Shown here piece by piece: positions 1 to 11,374 of a stretch of DNA of 64,000 bases. Each line of letters begins with the position of its first letter. Position 1 is the stretch's first letter. The notes under the pieces are model-generated. The model worked only from the letters and a program-made list of their open reading frames with translations. It searched no databases and was not told the origin of the DNA. Position numbers and translations under genes: made by a program. Source of the DNA: Eucommia ulmoides (Eukaryota; Streptophyta; Magnoliopsida; Garryales; Eucommiaceae); contig CM028330.1 in assembly GCA_016647705.1 (NCBI GenBank), positions 29,406,649-29,470,648 on the forward strand, written 5' to 3'.

Positions 1-597
1 GGCCCACGAAGGATGGAACAGGGGTAGCGAATGTCAAAACAGCAGCGGCAATTTCAGATATGGTCAACGACGGTGAGGTACACTTAGAGTCTAGGCGCAC
101 CTTTGACATTTATGAAATGGCGCCTTCCCAATTGTTCTTCCTCCATCCAGATTGAGACTTAAGCCTTGAGAATACTTTGGCTATATTTATACCCTCACAT
201 ATGCCTCTCCCTCACCAATCACTTTTTTCAGGCATAGGCTTATGGCAAAAAGGTTGGCTTCAATTTATCTTTGACAACTACTCACTAAGTGCCAAATATT
301 TCAGTATCAAAAGCCATAACCAATAGGCATAACATTTCGAAATATATACTAACATCCCAAACATATCGAGTCCGAGTTGAATTTTCATCTTAGAAATTTC
401 AAAACAGTGTACTCCGTGCTCTAAGAACATTTTTTAAAAGAGAAATGAACAAGAGTCAGAAGCTGGCATCAAACTCATCAAGCTAGAACATTAGCATAAT
501 TCATGTGCTTGGAAGTGAAACAAAATAAGCATAACTTACAGTTAGCGGATAACAACTACAAGGTATATAGAGAGAGATAGCAAGGTGTCACACTTAC
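1..597 (-). other. Intron 3 of the L21 gene, running off the window
   Basis: The sequence follows the exon 3 donor (CAT|GTAAGT at 596-598 on the minus strand). I searched it by eye for the Lys/Arg-rich C-terminal exon of L21 and did not find it. It is otherwise ordinary intron-like sequence. An upstream neighbour or the last exon may start beyond position 1. Confidence 0.6.
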
Positions 598-3500
598 ATG
601 CTCTTCCACTACAGCATGAACCGCTGCATCACGCAATATAGGACGACCAATGATTGTTTGAGTTGTCGACCCCAGCATGAGAACCCTGTTTAAAATTAAC
701 TGTGAAAGTGCGTGTCATATAAACATGGAGAGTGATCGATTCATTGTTCATCAAAGTTAAAACAAAATACTGTACACTGAGGGAAAGATAACTACAAATA
801 TAAGAACCAATGAAATATCATAAGCATATAAATCTTGGGACAAAGCCATAATTGTTCATAGTGGAAGCGCCAAAGATTAAATATAAGAGTAGATGGAACA
901 TAAGACTTATATTACTAATCAACTTAGTCACAAAAATCAAGTTTCCCACAATACCTTTGCAATCTCAAAGCATTGAATGGTAGATAGTATCAAATTAGCA
1001 TTATTATTATTTTTTAAGGTATATGCCATTTACCTTCCCTATCATTTTGCACTATACCAGATACCTCTCCTGTCATTTTATAAATACCAGAGACCTCTCA
1101 TGTCGTTTTGCTCAAACACCACTTATCACTCTTATTGATTAAAAATTAATAAATTTTTTATTATAATACCAATTTTACCCTTAACTATTTAAAAAATAAT
1201 TAAATAATCAAAAACTAAAATACATAAATAACTTTTTAATTTATATATATAATATATTTATCGTCACCTCCTACCACCGCCACCCACCACCCGCTGCCAC
1301 CTCCCACCGCCGCCACCCACCCAACACCACCTCCCACCGCTGCCGCCGCCGCCACCACCCCCATCTCCCACCGCCACTACCCACCCCCATTTTAAAAAAT
1401 ACATATTTTTTTAACCATTTCATTAAAAAAAAAAAAAAATTAACCCTTTCATTAACCCTTTTCTCTCTTCGGTGGTGGCGGTGGCGGTGGCGGTGGCGGT
1501 GGCGGGGGAGTTGGGCGGTGGCCGTGGCGGTGGGAGGTGGAGTTGGGTGGCGGTGGAGAGTGGTGGGTGGTAGGAGGTGATAGTGGCGGTGGGCGGTAGT
1601 AAGAGGTAAATATAATTATTTAAAAAGTTAAGGGTAAAAAATATAATTTTAAAAATATTGGGATGCAGGTGCTAATGAATTTTAAAAAAAATAACCTAAA
1701 GGCAATTTTGTCCAAAGGGAGGTAAGTGGTGTTTGAGCAAAAAGACAGGGGAGGTCTCTGGTATTTGCAAAATGACAAGGGAGGTATCTAATATAGTGCA
1801 AAATGATAGAGGAAGTCAATGGCATATACCCTATTTTTTATATAAGTTGCCTTTCCGTTTCCCGTAGATTACTATTTATGTTTTCCATAGTACAATCTTT
1901 ACTTTAAATTTTTAGTTCGGCAGTGGTTTTCATCACAACTCGTATGGAGGAAAGAAGAGTAACTGAGCAAGAAACTGGCAGATCAAAGGGTGAGGAAAAT
2001 GAGCTGCAAGACTGAGCTGCTAGACTTTGGAATCAATTAAAAACAATTGGGCAAAAAACATCTAATGTAACTTGAGGTACATTCATAAATTTGTGCAGGG
2101 ACCGACAAATGTAACTTCTAAATTAACATTGTTGAAAATTACAACAGGAAGCAACCCACCCACCACCCCACCCCCACTGCCGAAATGCTCAGGTGTCGTC
2201 AGCATCAGTAAGACAAAATATTACAAAAAATACGTATGATACAGCAGCCTATGTCAAAATCAACTTAGACAAGGAACAAAAATAAGAACAACCTGCACCA
2301 AGACTATCTGCTTCCTCAGATTAGCAATTATTTAATAGTAATACTAAAAGAATGTAATGCCTAAGTTCTCTTCAAACGTAGTTCTAATTGATGTTCTCAA
2401 GTGAAAAGTACCTGGGGACCCTAAACGCAAAACCAACAATTTTGAACAACAGTAGCTTTAGGCAAGCGCATATCATGGAAAATGATTATTATTATAGAAC
2501 TCAAGGTTTAAATGTTTCAAGAAGAAAATTTGTTCAGCATCGGATAATTAACAATTCTACACTTCAAACCTTTTTTATTTAGAAAATCCTCTAATCTATA
2601 ACTCTATCAAACAAAAAGTCTCATGTGTCACATCCCACATGGGAAACGGTATACGCTCCCCTACATTTATCCATCCCACAAGAAAAATTTATACCCTGTT
2701 GACACAATTCGCTCCCTTAACTACCAAGAATTTTGTTTTATGTTTCCACTTTTAATCTGACTTGACCTAACAATCTAATCTGAGAACTCCACACTGAATT
2801 TCCATGTCAACCAATCAAGCATTGGTATCATCATTCACCAACATGCAGGACGCAGGTTACAGTTTCATATTCCATTTCACTCCTCAAAGGGGGTATTTTC
2901 ATCATTCCTGAAACGGATTTAGTTGTATTAATCATGCCATAATCTAGCCAAAATACCTGAAGACTAGTAAGAGAAATATTAAAGTTCAGTTCGAACAGAA
3001 ACAGGTTTTCTTTTTCTTGTCACCGAGGAGCTGTTGGAGAGGAGACCTCACATCCATCTACAAGACCAAAAGTTGGTGTATAATTCTAAGTTTTACCAAA
3101 GACCATCCACTAATGTCTCATATCCTTGTTAAAATACTAAAAAGAAATCTTATTTACCAATGTTTCTCCGTAAATTCTAATCCTTATCATTGTGATAGAC
3201 TTCAAGGCTTATAAAAGGAAAACAATCACAAAAGATATAAGGAACCATACGAAGAACAAAGTGCACTTATAAACTAAACAAGATATCTCCTATAATACTG
3301 TCTGCATCAGTGAGACAAGGAATGCCATACTACAACCCAAAATAAGTAAATTGGAGGACACAGAAAGTTATTTCACATGTCGATACAAGGAGGACTGACC
3401 TTGTCATTCACTTCGCAGAATTTCAGTCTTTCCGTGTAAATGCAATCGCCATTGCTCACCTTAAACTGATGCGAACCAATCTAAACAAAAAAAAAAGAAA

Positions 3501-4071
3501 AAATTGATAACACAACGCGAAGTAAATTCGAAGCTAATTATACGCGAAAACAGTCATTTCTATATAATTACAGACAAAACTACAGTTCGATTCTCATAAC
3601 GGAACTTCTAAACAAACTAACCCTTCAATCGAAAACCCGAACCTGAACAACAGCGAAAACAGGTTCGTACGGCTTGAATACCCGTTCCGATTTCTGAAGT
3701 GGCCCAATCACCTTATACCCGATATCCGCCGCCTCTTTTTCTTTCTCTTCTAACGAATACTCTCTCATCAAAACAGAGTTCGACGCCGAAACAACCTCGT
3801 CATCGTCACTCTCTTCTTCGCTTTCATCGTCTGCGCTCTCGTTTCGTTGATTTGAACAGAAGTTTCGAGAGAAAACAGGGAGTTGGGAATGGCTGCAATC
3901 GGTGGAAATGCGGTACAATTTGGAAGGTAAGGTCTCGACGGAAATGACCTGCGTGACATATTGTTGTTGGAGGTGAGGATTTATGGTTTTGATGGATTGG
4001 AGAGATGAGTTTGAGGAGAGAATGGAAACGTACTGACGGGTTAAGGCGTGAAGGCAACGTCTACTCGCCAT
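598..4071 (-). CDS. RPL21M: Mitochondrial ribosomal protein L21 (bL21m), 5' part; exons 3643-4071, 3400-3480, 598-699
   Basis: This is a structural protein of the large mitoribosomal subunit; the Arabidopsis orthologue is NFD1, needed for nuclear fusion in gametophytes (family knowledge). The ATG at 4071 opens an N-terminus rich in Ser, Arg and Gln that fits a mitochondrial presequence, then an acidic linker (residues about 77-92, many D and E). Three GT-AG exons of 143, 27 and 34 codons join in phase 0. The L21 core starts near residue 133 with FAVVQ, continues as IGSHQFKVSNGDCIYTERLK in exon 2, and ends in exon 3 with LILNRVLMLGSTTQTIIGRP and AAVHAVVEEH. The exon 3 acceptor must be the CAG at 700-702, because it alone gives the conserved LILN. 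The Lys/Arg-rich C-terminal exon is missing: the last intron runs off the left edge. Intron 2 (700-3399) holds a Mutator-type foldback. No frameshift is seen, so the gene is probably active. Confidence 0.88.
1017..1831. mobile_element. Foldback Mutator-type MITE in intron 2 of the L21 gene
   Basis: The ends are inverted repeats of about 109 bp (1017-1125 and 1723-1831), starting AGGTATATGCCA on the left and GGGTATATGCCA on the reverse complement of the right. The 9-base TATTTTTTA stands on both sides (1008-1016 and 1832-1840), a perfect target-site duplication of the size made by Mutator-superfamily transposases. Inside the ends, a CCACCGCC-rich block (1263-1390) faces a GGTGGCGG-rich block (1465-1610), so most of the element can fold on itself. 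No transposase or other ORF is present; it must have been moved in trans. It lies in an intron, away from splice sites. Confidence 0.85.
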
Positions 4072-6415
4072 TGTTGAGTTCCGACTCCTCCGACTTTCTT
4101 ACTTTTTTGAGGTTGGTTTGAGCTCAGTCGGAAACTAGGGTTTAGTGGGCTTGATTTACACAGACTAGTGCTCGTTTAAAAAAATAAATTAAATTTATAT
4201 TAATAGATATATAATATTTGACTATTATATATAAAATATTTAGTATTATTTTTTTAATTTAATATTGAATAATATTTTTTAAAAAATAAAAAAATAATAC
4301 ATTTAAAAAAATATTTTTTTTTTATCACTCTAATTTATTTTTACACTTCAAAATAATAAGTAAAAGAGTAACATAAATTTAAGTATCAAATTCTAAAAGG
4401 ATATATATAATTTTTAAAATTGTTAATGTGTTTTTGAATAGAAATTTTATTTATTTATTTATAATTTTTTTAATTTTATTTTTTAGATTAACTTTTAAAC
4501 AAAATAATAGTTTTCACTGTTGTTTAGTAATTATTATTATTAGAAATTTTAATAGTGATTATTAATAAAAAATTACAATAAAAGAAAAAAAAATTATTTT
4601 GTTCAATTTAATATGTCATATTTATTAAAAAAAATAGATATTTATTTTGAATTAAAATCATTAAATTATTTGAGTAATTAATTAGGATGAAAAAATTAAT
4701 TTAAGTATGAAGGATTCCATTAATTTATATTAAAATATTATTAAAATTACACTATCTTTAAAAATAAAAAATATGAAAAATCATAATATTATTATGGGGA
4801 GTTAGTATCATGAGGGTTAAATAAATCTTAACTATTTATTCATCTAAATGAATAGAAATTGAGAGATGAATAATATTTAAATATGAAGACATGTCTTCCG
4901 TTTTTATATATAACATATAGATTAGCAGTTTCTGTAGAACCCAAGAATCTCTTCCCCATTTTGTGCTATTTTTATTGTTTAAACCATTTTTAAAAATTAT
5001 TGTAGGGAAAAAAATCCTTTTAAATAATTTTGTTATGATTTAGATCATTTTCGAATTTTTTTTTAGTAAATCATCCTCGATGATTAACAAAAAATAGTGG
5101 ATGATCTTACCCTTCTCTATATCATTGAGATAATTCTAAAACGGCTCACTGTTTCCACCGACTCACAAAGTATACACGACGAAGTCGCAGCGGAGAAACG
5201 TAACACGAAGAAAACCGTTGCAAACCAAATTTCAGATCCGATGAACAAGTGTGAACAACGAGGAAGAAGAGGTGAACGGCGAAGAAAACGATGACGAGGT
5301 GAACAACGGCAAAGGAGGAGGTCAATTTTCAGACCAATCGTCGTCGCCTTCGTCTGTCTATCTAGGGATTTAGATCTGAACGAAAACGCAACGACGAAGG
5401 AGGCGTTGCCAATGGTTTCTCCTATTCGTCATTGTTTGTCTGTTCATCGCCGTCTGTTCATGTGCGTCTGTTCGTTCATCACCGTTTGTTCATGTTCATC
5501 GTCGTCTGTTCATTCATCGCCACATTATGTCTGTTCATCACCTATGTCTCACGATTTCATATCTGAGATGGACCGATGAGGATGGTCAGATCTTTGCTAT
5601 TCTTCTTGGATTGTGGTTCGCCGTTCATCTTCGCCATATCAATGAAGACGGCGAATTGAACTAAAAGACGACGGCGATCTATTCTGGGAAAGGGAGGGCA
5701 ACGGCGAGGAGGGTTTTCTGGCAATAGGCTTATTAATTACATTTTTACTCCCTGTTTTGTTTTAATTTGAACTTTTTTATTTTTTTACATGAACATTCAC
5801 AACTATTTAAATAGTAGTGTGAATGATCATACCACTAATCGCTATTAAATTGGTTGTTTTTATTTAGTTTGAAATATTATGAACATTCATATCAATTCAC
5901 AGAAGTGTGAATGTACACACTGACAACTCTATTTAATCTAGTACATTTCAAGGTTCTATTTCATAATTTTATAAACATTCACAGTAATTCACTCAGTTAT
6001 CGTGCAATAAAATATAATAAGAGGACGTAAACGTTCATATAAACATTGTGAATATTCATAGTTATACAATTAATTTTCATTAATATGTATTAAATGTTTA
6101 AAAATAACAAAATAAAAATGTACATGTTCACATGTTTCTATTTTTTATAGAATGACATTTTATGTAATTTAAGGAAAAACAATAATAAAAAGAATGAGGA
6201 CTATTTTCTAAAAAATCTTTAGGACCAAAAAATTAATTCAAGTAATTGGAGGACTTTTTAATAGATTTCATATCTTTAAAAGACTAAATAATAAATTTTT
6301 CCTCTAGAGCAAATTATACTTTTTTCACCTCTAAATTTAACCATGTTTCTGAGGTGCTATTTTACTTTAAACTTTATAAAATTTAATTACATTTAAAAAT
6401 ACATTTTGTTAGATC
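4072..6415. other. Intergenic, AT-rich spacer
   Basis: Upstream of the L21 gene the DNA is very AT-rich to about 4,900. A stretch with higher GC (about 5,100-5,720) contains a degenerate repeat of CGTCTGTTCATCGCC-like units at about 5,425-5,545 and short open frames without recognisable similarity. From 5,780 to 6,080 the word GTGAATGTTCA and its variants recur. I see no gene, no convincing terminal repeats and no promoter beyond what the L21 gene would need next to 4072. Confidence 0.4.
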
Positions 6416-7010
6416 TGTAGACACTATATTTTGTCCCACTCGTTTTCGCATTTTGTAAAAAGTTGGGTCTAAAGTGTAAATTTAGACAAACTTTAAATCA
6501 CGTTTAAAGTGACAAAATTTCACCTTAGATTCATGTGTTTAAATTCCATTTAATATTTTGAAAAGAAAAGAAATAAAAAAAAATCAACAATTTGATTGAA
6601 TTAGGCAAAAAATAAAGTTTCGGACTAAAATTAATTTTTTTAAAAATTAATTGGGGACTAAATTGGTTAAATTGAAAGTGTATTTTCATAGAATATCACT
6701 TTGGTTATAATTAATTTTGTTTCTCACTCCTTAATTTTAAGAAATTTCACCAATTTCAACTATTTTTCATTTTGGCCCAAAAATTATATTTTTTCGCCCG
6801 TTTTATCATATTAACGATCAAAAACATTTTATTTTTCCAAAGTTGAACATTTTATTTTTCCAAAGTCATTTGCTAAAAAGGTATGAGTAGGAGAGATCTC
6901 ATCAAGAATATTTTACTCACAATACCTAATATAGGAGCTAAAGTGTAAAATACACGAAATAGCAGGGTAGGGGCATAAAGAAGGTAACATGGGCAAAATT
7001 CAGGCCATAT

Positions 7011-7046
7011 GTGCATTCCCTAGGGTGCGCACCCTAGGGAATGCAC
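7011..7046. repeat. Perfect 36-bp palindrome in the Ogre-type LTR
   Basis: GTGCATTCCCTAGGGTGC is followed directly by its exact reverse complement, with the centre between 7028 and 7029 and no spacer. It lies about 15-50 bp upstream of the LTR TATA box. A cruciform, a dimeric-factor binding site or a recent short foldback are all possible. Confidence 0.95.
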
Positions 7047-7052
7047 AGACGA

Positions 7053-7074
7053 CCTCCCCTATAAATAGGGGAGG
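7053..7074 (+). promoter_or_regulatory. LTR core promoter, TATA box inside a 10-bp inverted repeat
   Basis: TATAAATA (7060-7067) sits at the centre of CCTCCCCTAT / ATAGGGGAGG arms separated by AA. A pyrimidine-rich CTCTC tract about 80-100 bp downstream fits a plant transcription start and leader. It would drive retrotransposon RNA to the right. Whether it still works is unknown. Confidence 0.6.
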
Positions 7075-7679
7075 CCACCTTCCCATTTTGGTTGCTAATT
7101 CACCATTCCTCTCTTGCATAATCTCGCTCTATAACTCAAGAGTCATTTCTCTCTCTAAAAAAATACTTCTCGAATTTAGTTTTCGTTTTTAGAGATCTTA
7201 GATTCTCTACACGAAGAAATCTAAGAAAGAAGAAGAAAAATAAGCAAATAAAGGAAAAGAAGAACCATCCTTACAAAAGGCAAAGTAAGTTTGCAAGCCT
7301 CCATATATTTTAGGTATTTGTCTAAAAGAAAGACAAACAAAGAAAAACAAATACAAAGAAAGGTCAAAACCCAACAACGAACATAAGTTGTTCTCCAAGA
7401 ATGCACTTTACTTTTCTTGCATTTTACTTTACTGTTATTTACTTTCCCTCACTTTACTCTTCCGCATTTACTTTACCGATCTATGTCTTTCCGCGCTTTA
7501 CATTTTTGCATTTTTTTGTTTTTAGCCTAGGCCTTAGACCGACACTAAGTCACTGTCCTTGGCCTAGCACATTTTTTTTTAGTTAAGTTCTCGGATTGGC
7601 GGTATATATATATATCATTGTAATTGCACAAATATCATGAAAAAATTAAAAAAAAAATGAAAATAAAGTTTTACTTAAG

Positions 7680-9402
7680 GAGATAATGACATTTTTTATC
7701 CCTGACAAATAACTCAGGTACTCAATTGGAACCTCGTATTTAAATATAGACACATTTGGTTCTTCACATTTCATTTTTCGTTCCAATTTAGCCCTTCTGT
7801 TAGGTCAACGTTAACGGTCAACTTGAAAATAAGGGTATTTTGGTAATTTTATGTTAAAAAATGGATAATTTCGTCTTTTTACTCTAACTAATTTAATGAG
7901 GATCTATTTGAATATTTGGCTAAACATAAAGGGTCAAAAATCAATTCTCTGCAACTCTCACCAAGTCTCTGTAACTCTCTCTGCAATCTCCCCCCTCTCT
8001 CTAAATCTCTAACTCTCTTTCTACAACTCTCTCTCTAAATCTATAACTCTCTGCAGCTTTCACGAGATTAAACGTCAGCGATGAATAAGCAACCGCTGCG
8101 GCGTTCTGGAAACTGACCTACCTCCCAGAATCAGTGGTGGACGCGCGGACTCGTTGTATTCAGGAATTGTGGCAAGCTTAAACTTGCGGCAACGGGTGGG
8201 GCTCGTCGGAGCCAAGGCGACAATGGCGATAACCTCAACAAACTAGTGGTGAAATGGGTTTATCAAACCGGAGCCGCCACTGAGATATTGAGGACATAGG
8301 ACTTAGTTAGATTGATGAAGATGTGTTGATATTGTTTATTGAAGCTCCACGTATATCCTTCAATGGGTGGTCGATTACATCCTTGTGCAAAGAATGAAGA
8401 TCATCAATGAAGTAAACATCAAATTCGGAAACTACAATCTCGGTTGTGCATAGAAAATGGTGAATCTAACCGAAAACGAAGGAGTTTAAGAGTTAATTTC
8501 TGTGATTCAACACAAAATCTGTATTTATCAGACATTAAGTTTCAGATTTTCAGATAATCATAATAGAAAACTAGAAATTAGACTTTTGAATCTCGTGACA
8601 AACTGGATCTAGATCTGTGATGTGAAGTGAACACAAACTAAGATCGCAAAAAGAAATTCACAATTTAGATCGTTCTAAATTATAAAAATAGAAATAACCC
8701 TAAAATCAATAATCAAGCAGAAGAAATTAACTCAAATCAACGAATCTTCATATGAATCAAAAAGAGGAGACAAAAAATGGAGAAATCAACAGAGGAAATT
8801 GATGGTGGAGATCGACGAACCTTGCAATAAGTGGTGCCATCTTTTTCGACGATCAAGTCGGCTTCACGGGTTGAGGGCCTTGAGGACCTCATTGTTGTCA
8901 TAGTGTTTGGGAAGCTTGTAGTTTCCCTAAGCTAGAAGACTTGCGTATATCTTCGCGGTTATGGCTCTCCTCATCCGTTCTCTCTTCTTCTTGTTCTCTC
9001 TTCCCTTCCAAGCTTGGGAAAAAGAGTAGATTAGATAAGAGATATAACTTGTGATTTTGGTGGTGGAGCATGTTACTATTGATGGTCGCCTAAGAAGTAG
9101 TAGACGAAAAAGGTGGAGGTCAACGTGGTGGATGGTGGCAAACGGGAAGAAGGCTAGAGGAAGAAGAATAGTTTTCAAAATACACATTTGACCCTTACGT
9201 TTTAGATGAAAAATAAAATTATCCCGTTAGAATTTTTTGAAGGGTATAAATGTAATTTAACAACAATTAACATAAAAACTCAGTAGAAGGGCCAAATTGG
9301 AATGAAAATAAAATGTGAAGAATCAAATGTGTCTATATTCAAATATGATAGGTCAATTGAGTACTGGAGCCATTTGTTATGAACCAAAAAGATCATTATC
9401 CC
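7680..9402. mobile_element. Pack-MULE (Mutator-type element) carrying a BES1/BZR1 gene fragment
   Basis: Terminal inverted repeats of about 130 bp begin GAGATAATGAC (left) and GGGATAATGATC (reverse complement of the right end) and share long blocks such as ATATAGACACATTTG and TTCTTCACATTT. The 9-base TTACTTAAG flanks both sides (7671-7679, 9403-9411), a perfect target-site duplication typical of Mutator elements. The interior is GC-richer than the surrounding LTR and contains no transposase. It contains gene-derived sequence, at least the BZR1-type exon at 8821-9016. It inserted into an Ogre-type LTR, so it is younger than that LTR. Confidence 0.85.
8821..9016 (-). pseudogene. Captured BES1/BZR1-type DNA-binding domain exon (degenerate)
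   Basis: The minus strand reads QAWKGRENKKKRERMRRAIT then AKIYASLLA, a stop, [20 protein letters not shown], a stop, and after a frame change EADLIVEKDGTTYCK. This is the order and wording of the N-terminal bHLH-like DNA-binding domain of BES1/BZR1 brassinosteroid transcription factors (also found at the N-terminus of BZR-type beta-amylases): [43 protein letters not shown]. The final AAG is followed by GTTCG, which could be the old exon 1 donor. Two stops and one frameshift make it non-coding. It sits inside the Pack-MULE, so capture by the transposon is the simplest origin. Which family member was the donor cannot be told. Confidence 0.8.
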
Positions 9403-9411
9403 TTACTTAAG

Positions 9412-10500
9412 TTGAAATTTTTTCTCAAAAAGTGATTTTGCTAAAGTTATAATGACAAAATTTTGTTTTTTCCATTCCGATTAAAAATAAATAAATAAAT
9501 AAACCAAAAAAATCCAAGTCTCATTGTTTTCTTCCAAAACAAATAATACTTCAATTTTTTTTTTTTAAAAAATAAAATAAAATGTTTCTCCATCTAACAA
9601 ACTAAAAAAAAAAAAGTTTTTTTTTTCTAAAAATTTTCTTTAAATATTTATTTTTTCCTAAAAGGAAAAAATATTTTTGTAAAAATAATTTTCTTCTTTT
9701 AAATATATAATTTTTTTTCTTTCCTTAAAATTTTGTTTTATTTTTTCAAAAACTAAGATTTTTAATATTTTTCTAAAGGAAAAAATAAATTATGATTACC
9801 TTTGAAAATGTTATTTCATAAAAAGACAAAAAAACCCTGATAAATGCATCATTCACTAAAAGACAAAAATTACATTGAAAATGTATCTTTTTTCTAAAAT
9901 AGTTTTCTTCACTACAAGACGAAACATTTCCCAAAATATTTTTTTTCATTAAAAATATATATTCTTAAATGATTTCATTTAAAAAAAATACGATTTTTAT
10001 TTTTTTTTTTAAAAATATTTTTTATCTTAAAAAATGTCTTTCTCACAAGAAAAAATGTTTATTTTCAGATTATTTTCTTAAATTTTTCAATTTTTTTTTT
10101 TTCAAATTGTTTTTTTTTTTCCTAAAGTTTTTCCAAAACTTTTGCTTTACATTTAAAAGTAAAAATATTTGTTTTAAAATTATATTTTTCTTAATCATTT
10201 TTTTTATAAATAAAAAATCAGTTTTCTTCTCAAAAACATTTTTTTCAAAAATATTTATTTTTTAAGATCATTTTTCCATCATAAAATAAAAACAACCATA
10301 TATTTTCTTAGTCTTTAATTTTTTCTTTTCATTAAAGGGATTTTTTTTTTCTTTCAAAAAATCTTTTAACTTCATTTCTTCAATTCTTTTCCTCCCATTT
10401 TAAAACATATAGTATGCCGTCATAACTTAAACTAAAATTTTAAAAAAATAATAATAAAAAGAGAAAATAATAATAAAAGAAAAAGAAAAAGAATCGCCTC
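9412..10500. repeat. A/T-homopolymer-rich part of the Ogre-type LTR
   Basis: Runs of TTTTTT and AAAAAA separated by short words dominate this kilobase. The single long open frame here is almost only Phe, Lys, Ile and Asn and is a composition artefact. A similar tract occupies 19,660-20,460 in the second LTR copy, so it belongs to the LTR itself. Confidence 0.6.
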
Positions 10501-11135
10501 CCCCCAAGGACCAAAGCTTATCGATTCTTCCATAATCAATATGTGGTTTTAAAAGGGGACATTTATACATTTTATTATTTGCTTTATTTTATATGTTTCA
10601 TTTTATCTTGCATGCTTAGTATCCTTACTTTAATGAACACGTTATAATAAACTAAATTAAGGGAAAAAGATCATGTTAACCAACTGAATCAAACAAACTT
10701 GGACTTAATTTAATTTAAAATGCATAGACAGTGATGTACATTTTTCGAACGGGTGTCTTGGAATGCCTAACACATTCCCCGAGTATAACTAACCTTCGAA
10801 CCTAATGAATAATCTAGTTAAGATTGTTTTGAGTCAAGTTTGAGCATTTTTCAAAAAACACTCATTTTCTTCAAAATCCGGCGACCTAGCACACAAAATC
10901 AATACTAGGTGGTGACTCCAAAGTTTATAAAATTTTGGCCTAAGTAATTTTGTTCAAAACTAACACCTAGAAAAACCATTGAACTTGTTTTTCTATAATT
11001 TATTTTAAAAGAATAAAGCTTATCCAAAGGTATTTTCTAAAAGATAAGTTGTTTTAAAAAATGAAAGGGATTTCGAATTATAACATCATTCGGTCGAAGT
11101 TGTGATTCGCAGGCGAAATCTGGGGCGCGTAAGTC

Positions 11136-11153
11136 GGCGACTCCACTGGGAAC
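11136..11153 (+). other. Primer-binding site of the first Ogre/Tat-type element
   Basis: GGCGACTCCACTGGGAAC directly follows the LTR end. The published PBS of Ogre/Tat elements, complementary to the 3' end of a tRNA-Arg, has the form TGGCGACTC(T/C)(G/A)CTGGGGAC, so this copy carries a few changes. It fixes the orientation (transcription to the right) and the LTR boundary. Confidence 0.7.
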
Positions 11154-11274
11154 AATTTAAGCAGGTCAATTCTAGTGGTGTCTAAATTATTTCAAATAAA
11201 ATTCAAGTCCAAAATTGTGTTTTATTTTGTTGGTTAAAGATAATGCATTTTCCCTTACCAAGAAAAACGAGAAA

Positions 11275-11275
11275 C

Positions 11276-11373
<98 letters not shown>

Positions 11374-11374
11374 T
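11275..11374. repeat. (AAT)n microsatellite, about 30 units
   Basis: Nearly uninterrupted AAT repeats stand in the retroelement leader. The poly-Ile reading frame over it is an artefact. The homologous place in the second Ogre-type element has a (TA)n array instead (35,162-35,229). Confidence 0.97.

Larger units (their letters stand above)
6416..11133 (+). mobile_element. 5' LTR of an Ogre/Tat-type Ty3/gypsy retrotransposon, interrupted by a Pack-MULE
   Basis: The LTR begins TGTAGACACTATATTTTGTC and is followed by a primer-binding site at 11136. Without the inserted Mutator element and one target copy it is about 3.0 kb, within the long-LTR range known for Ogre/Tat elements. A TATA box at about 7060 and a CT-rich leader mark the U3/R region. 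From 9,412 to 10,480 it is extremely A/T-rich (runs of T and A), with no coding potential. The last 400 bp (about 10,735-11,130) form a module that recurs at 20,730-21,131 and 55,790-56,157: a tract near TGTCTTGG, then CCTAGCACACA, then GGTGACTCCAAA, ending CTGGGGCGCG. Confidence 0.7.

Noticed and set aside
5097-5294. 65-codon frame with a basic end in the 4-6 kb spacer
   Set aside because: No domain, no splice context and low complexity at its end; could be chance. Kept only as part of the spacer description.
9969-10265. 98-codon frame rich in Phe, Lys and Ile
   Set aside because: It follows runs of T and A in the LTR; composition only, no domain and no conservation in the second LTR copy.
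11136-11153. GGCGACTCC... considered as a tRNA gene fragment
   Set aside because: Position directly behind an LTR end and agreement with the Ogre/Tat primer site make it a PBS.
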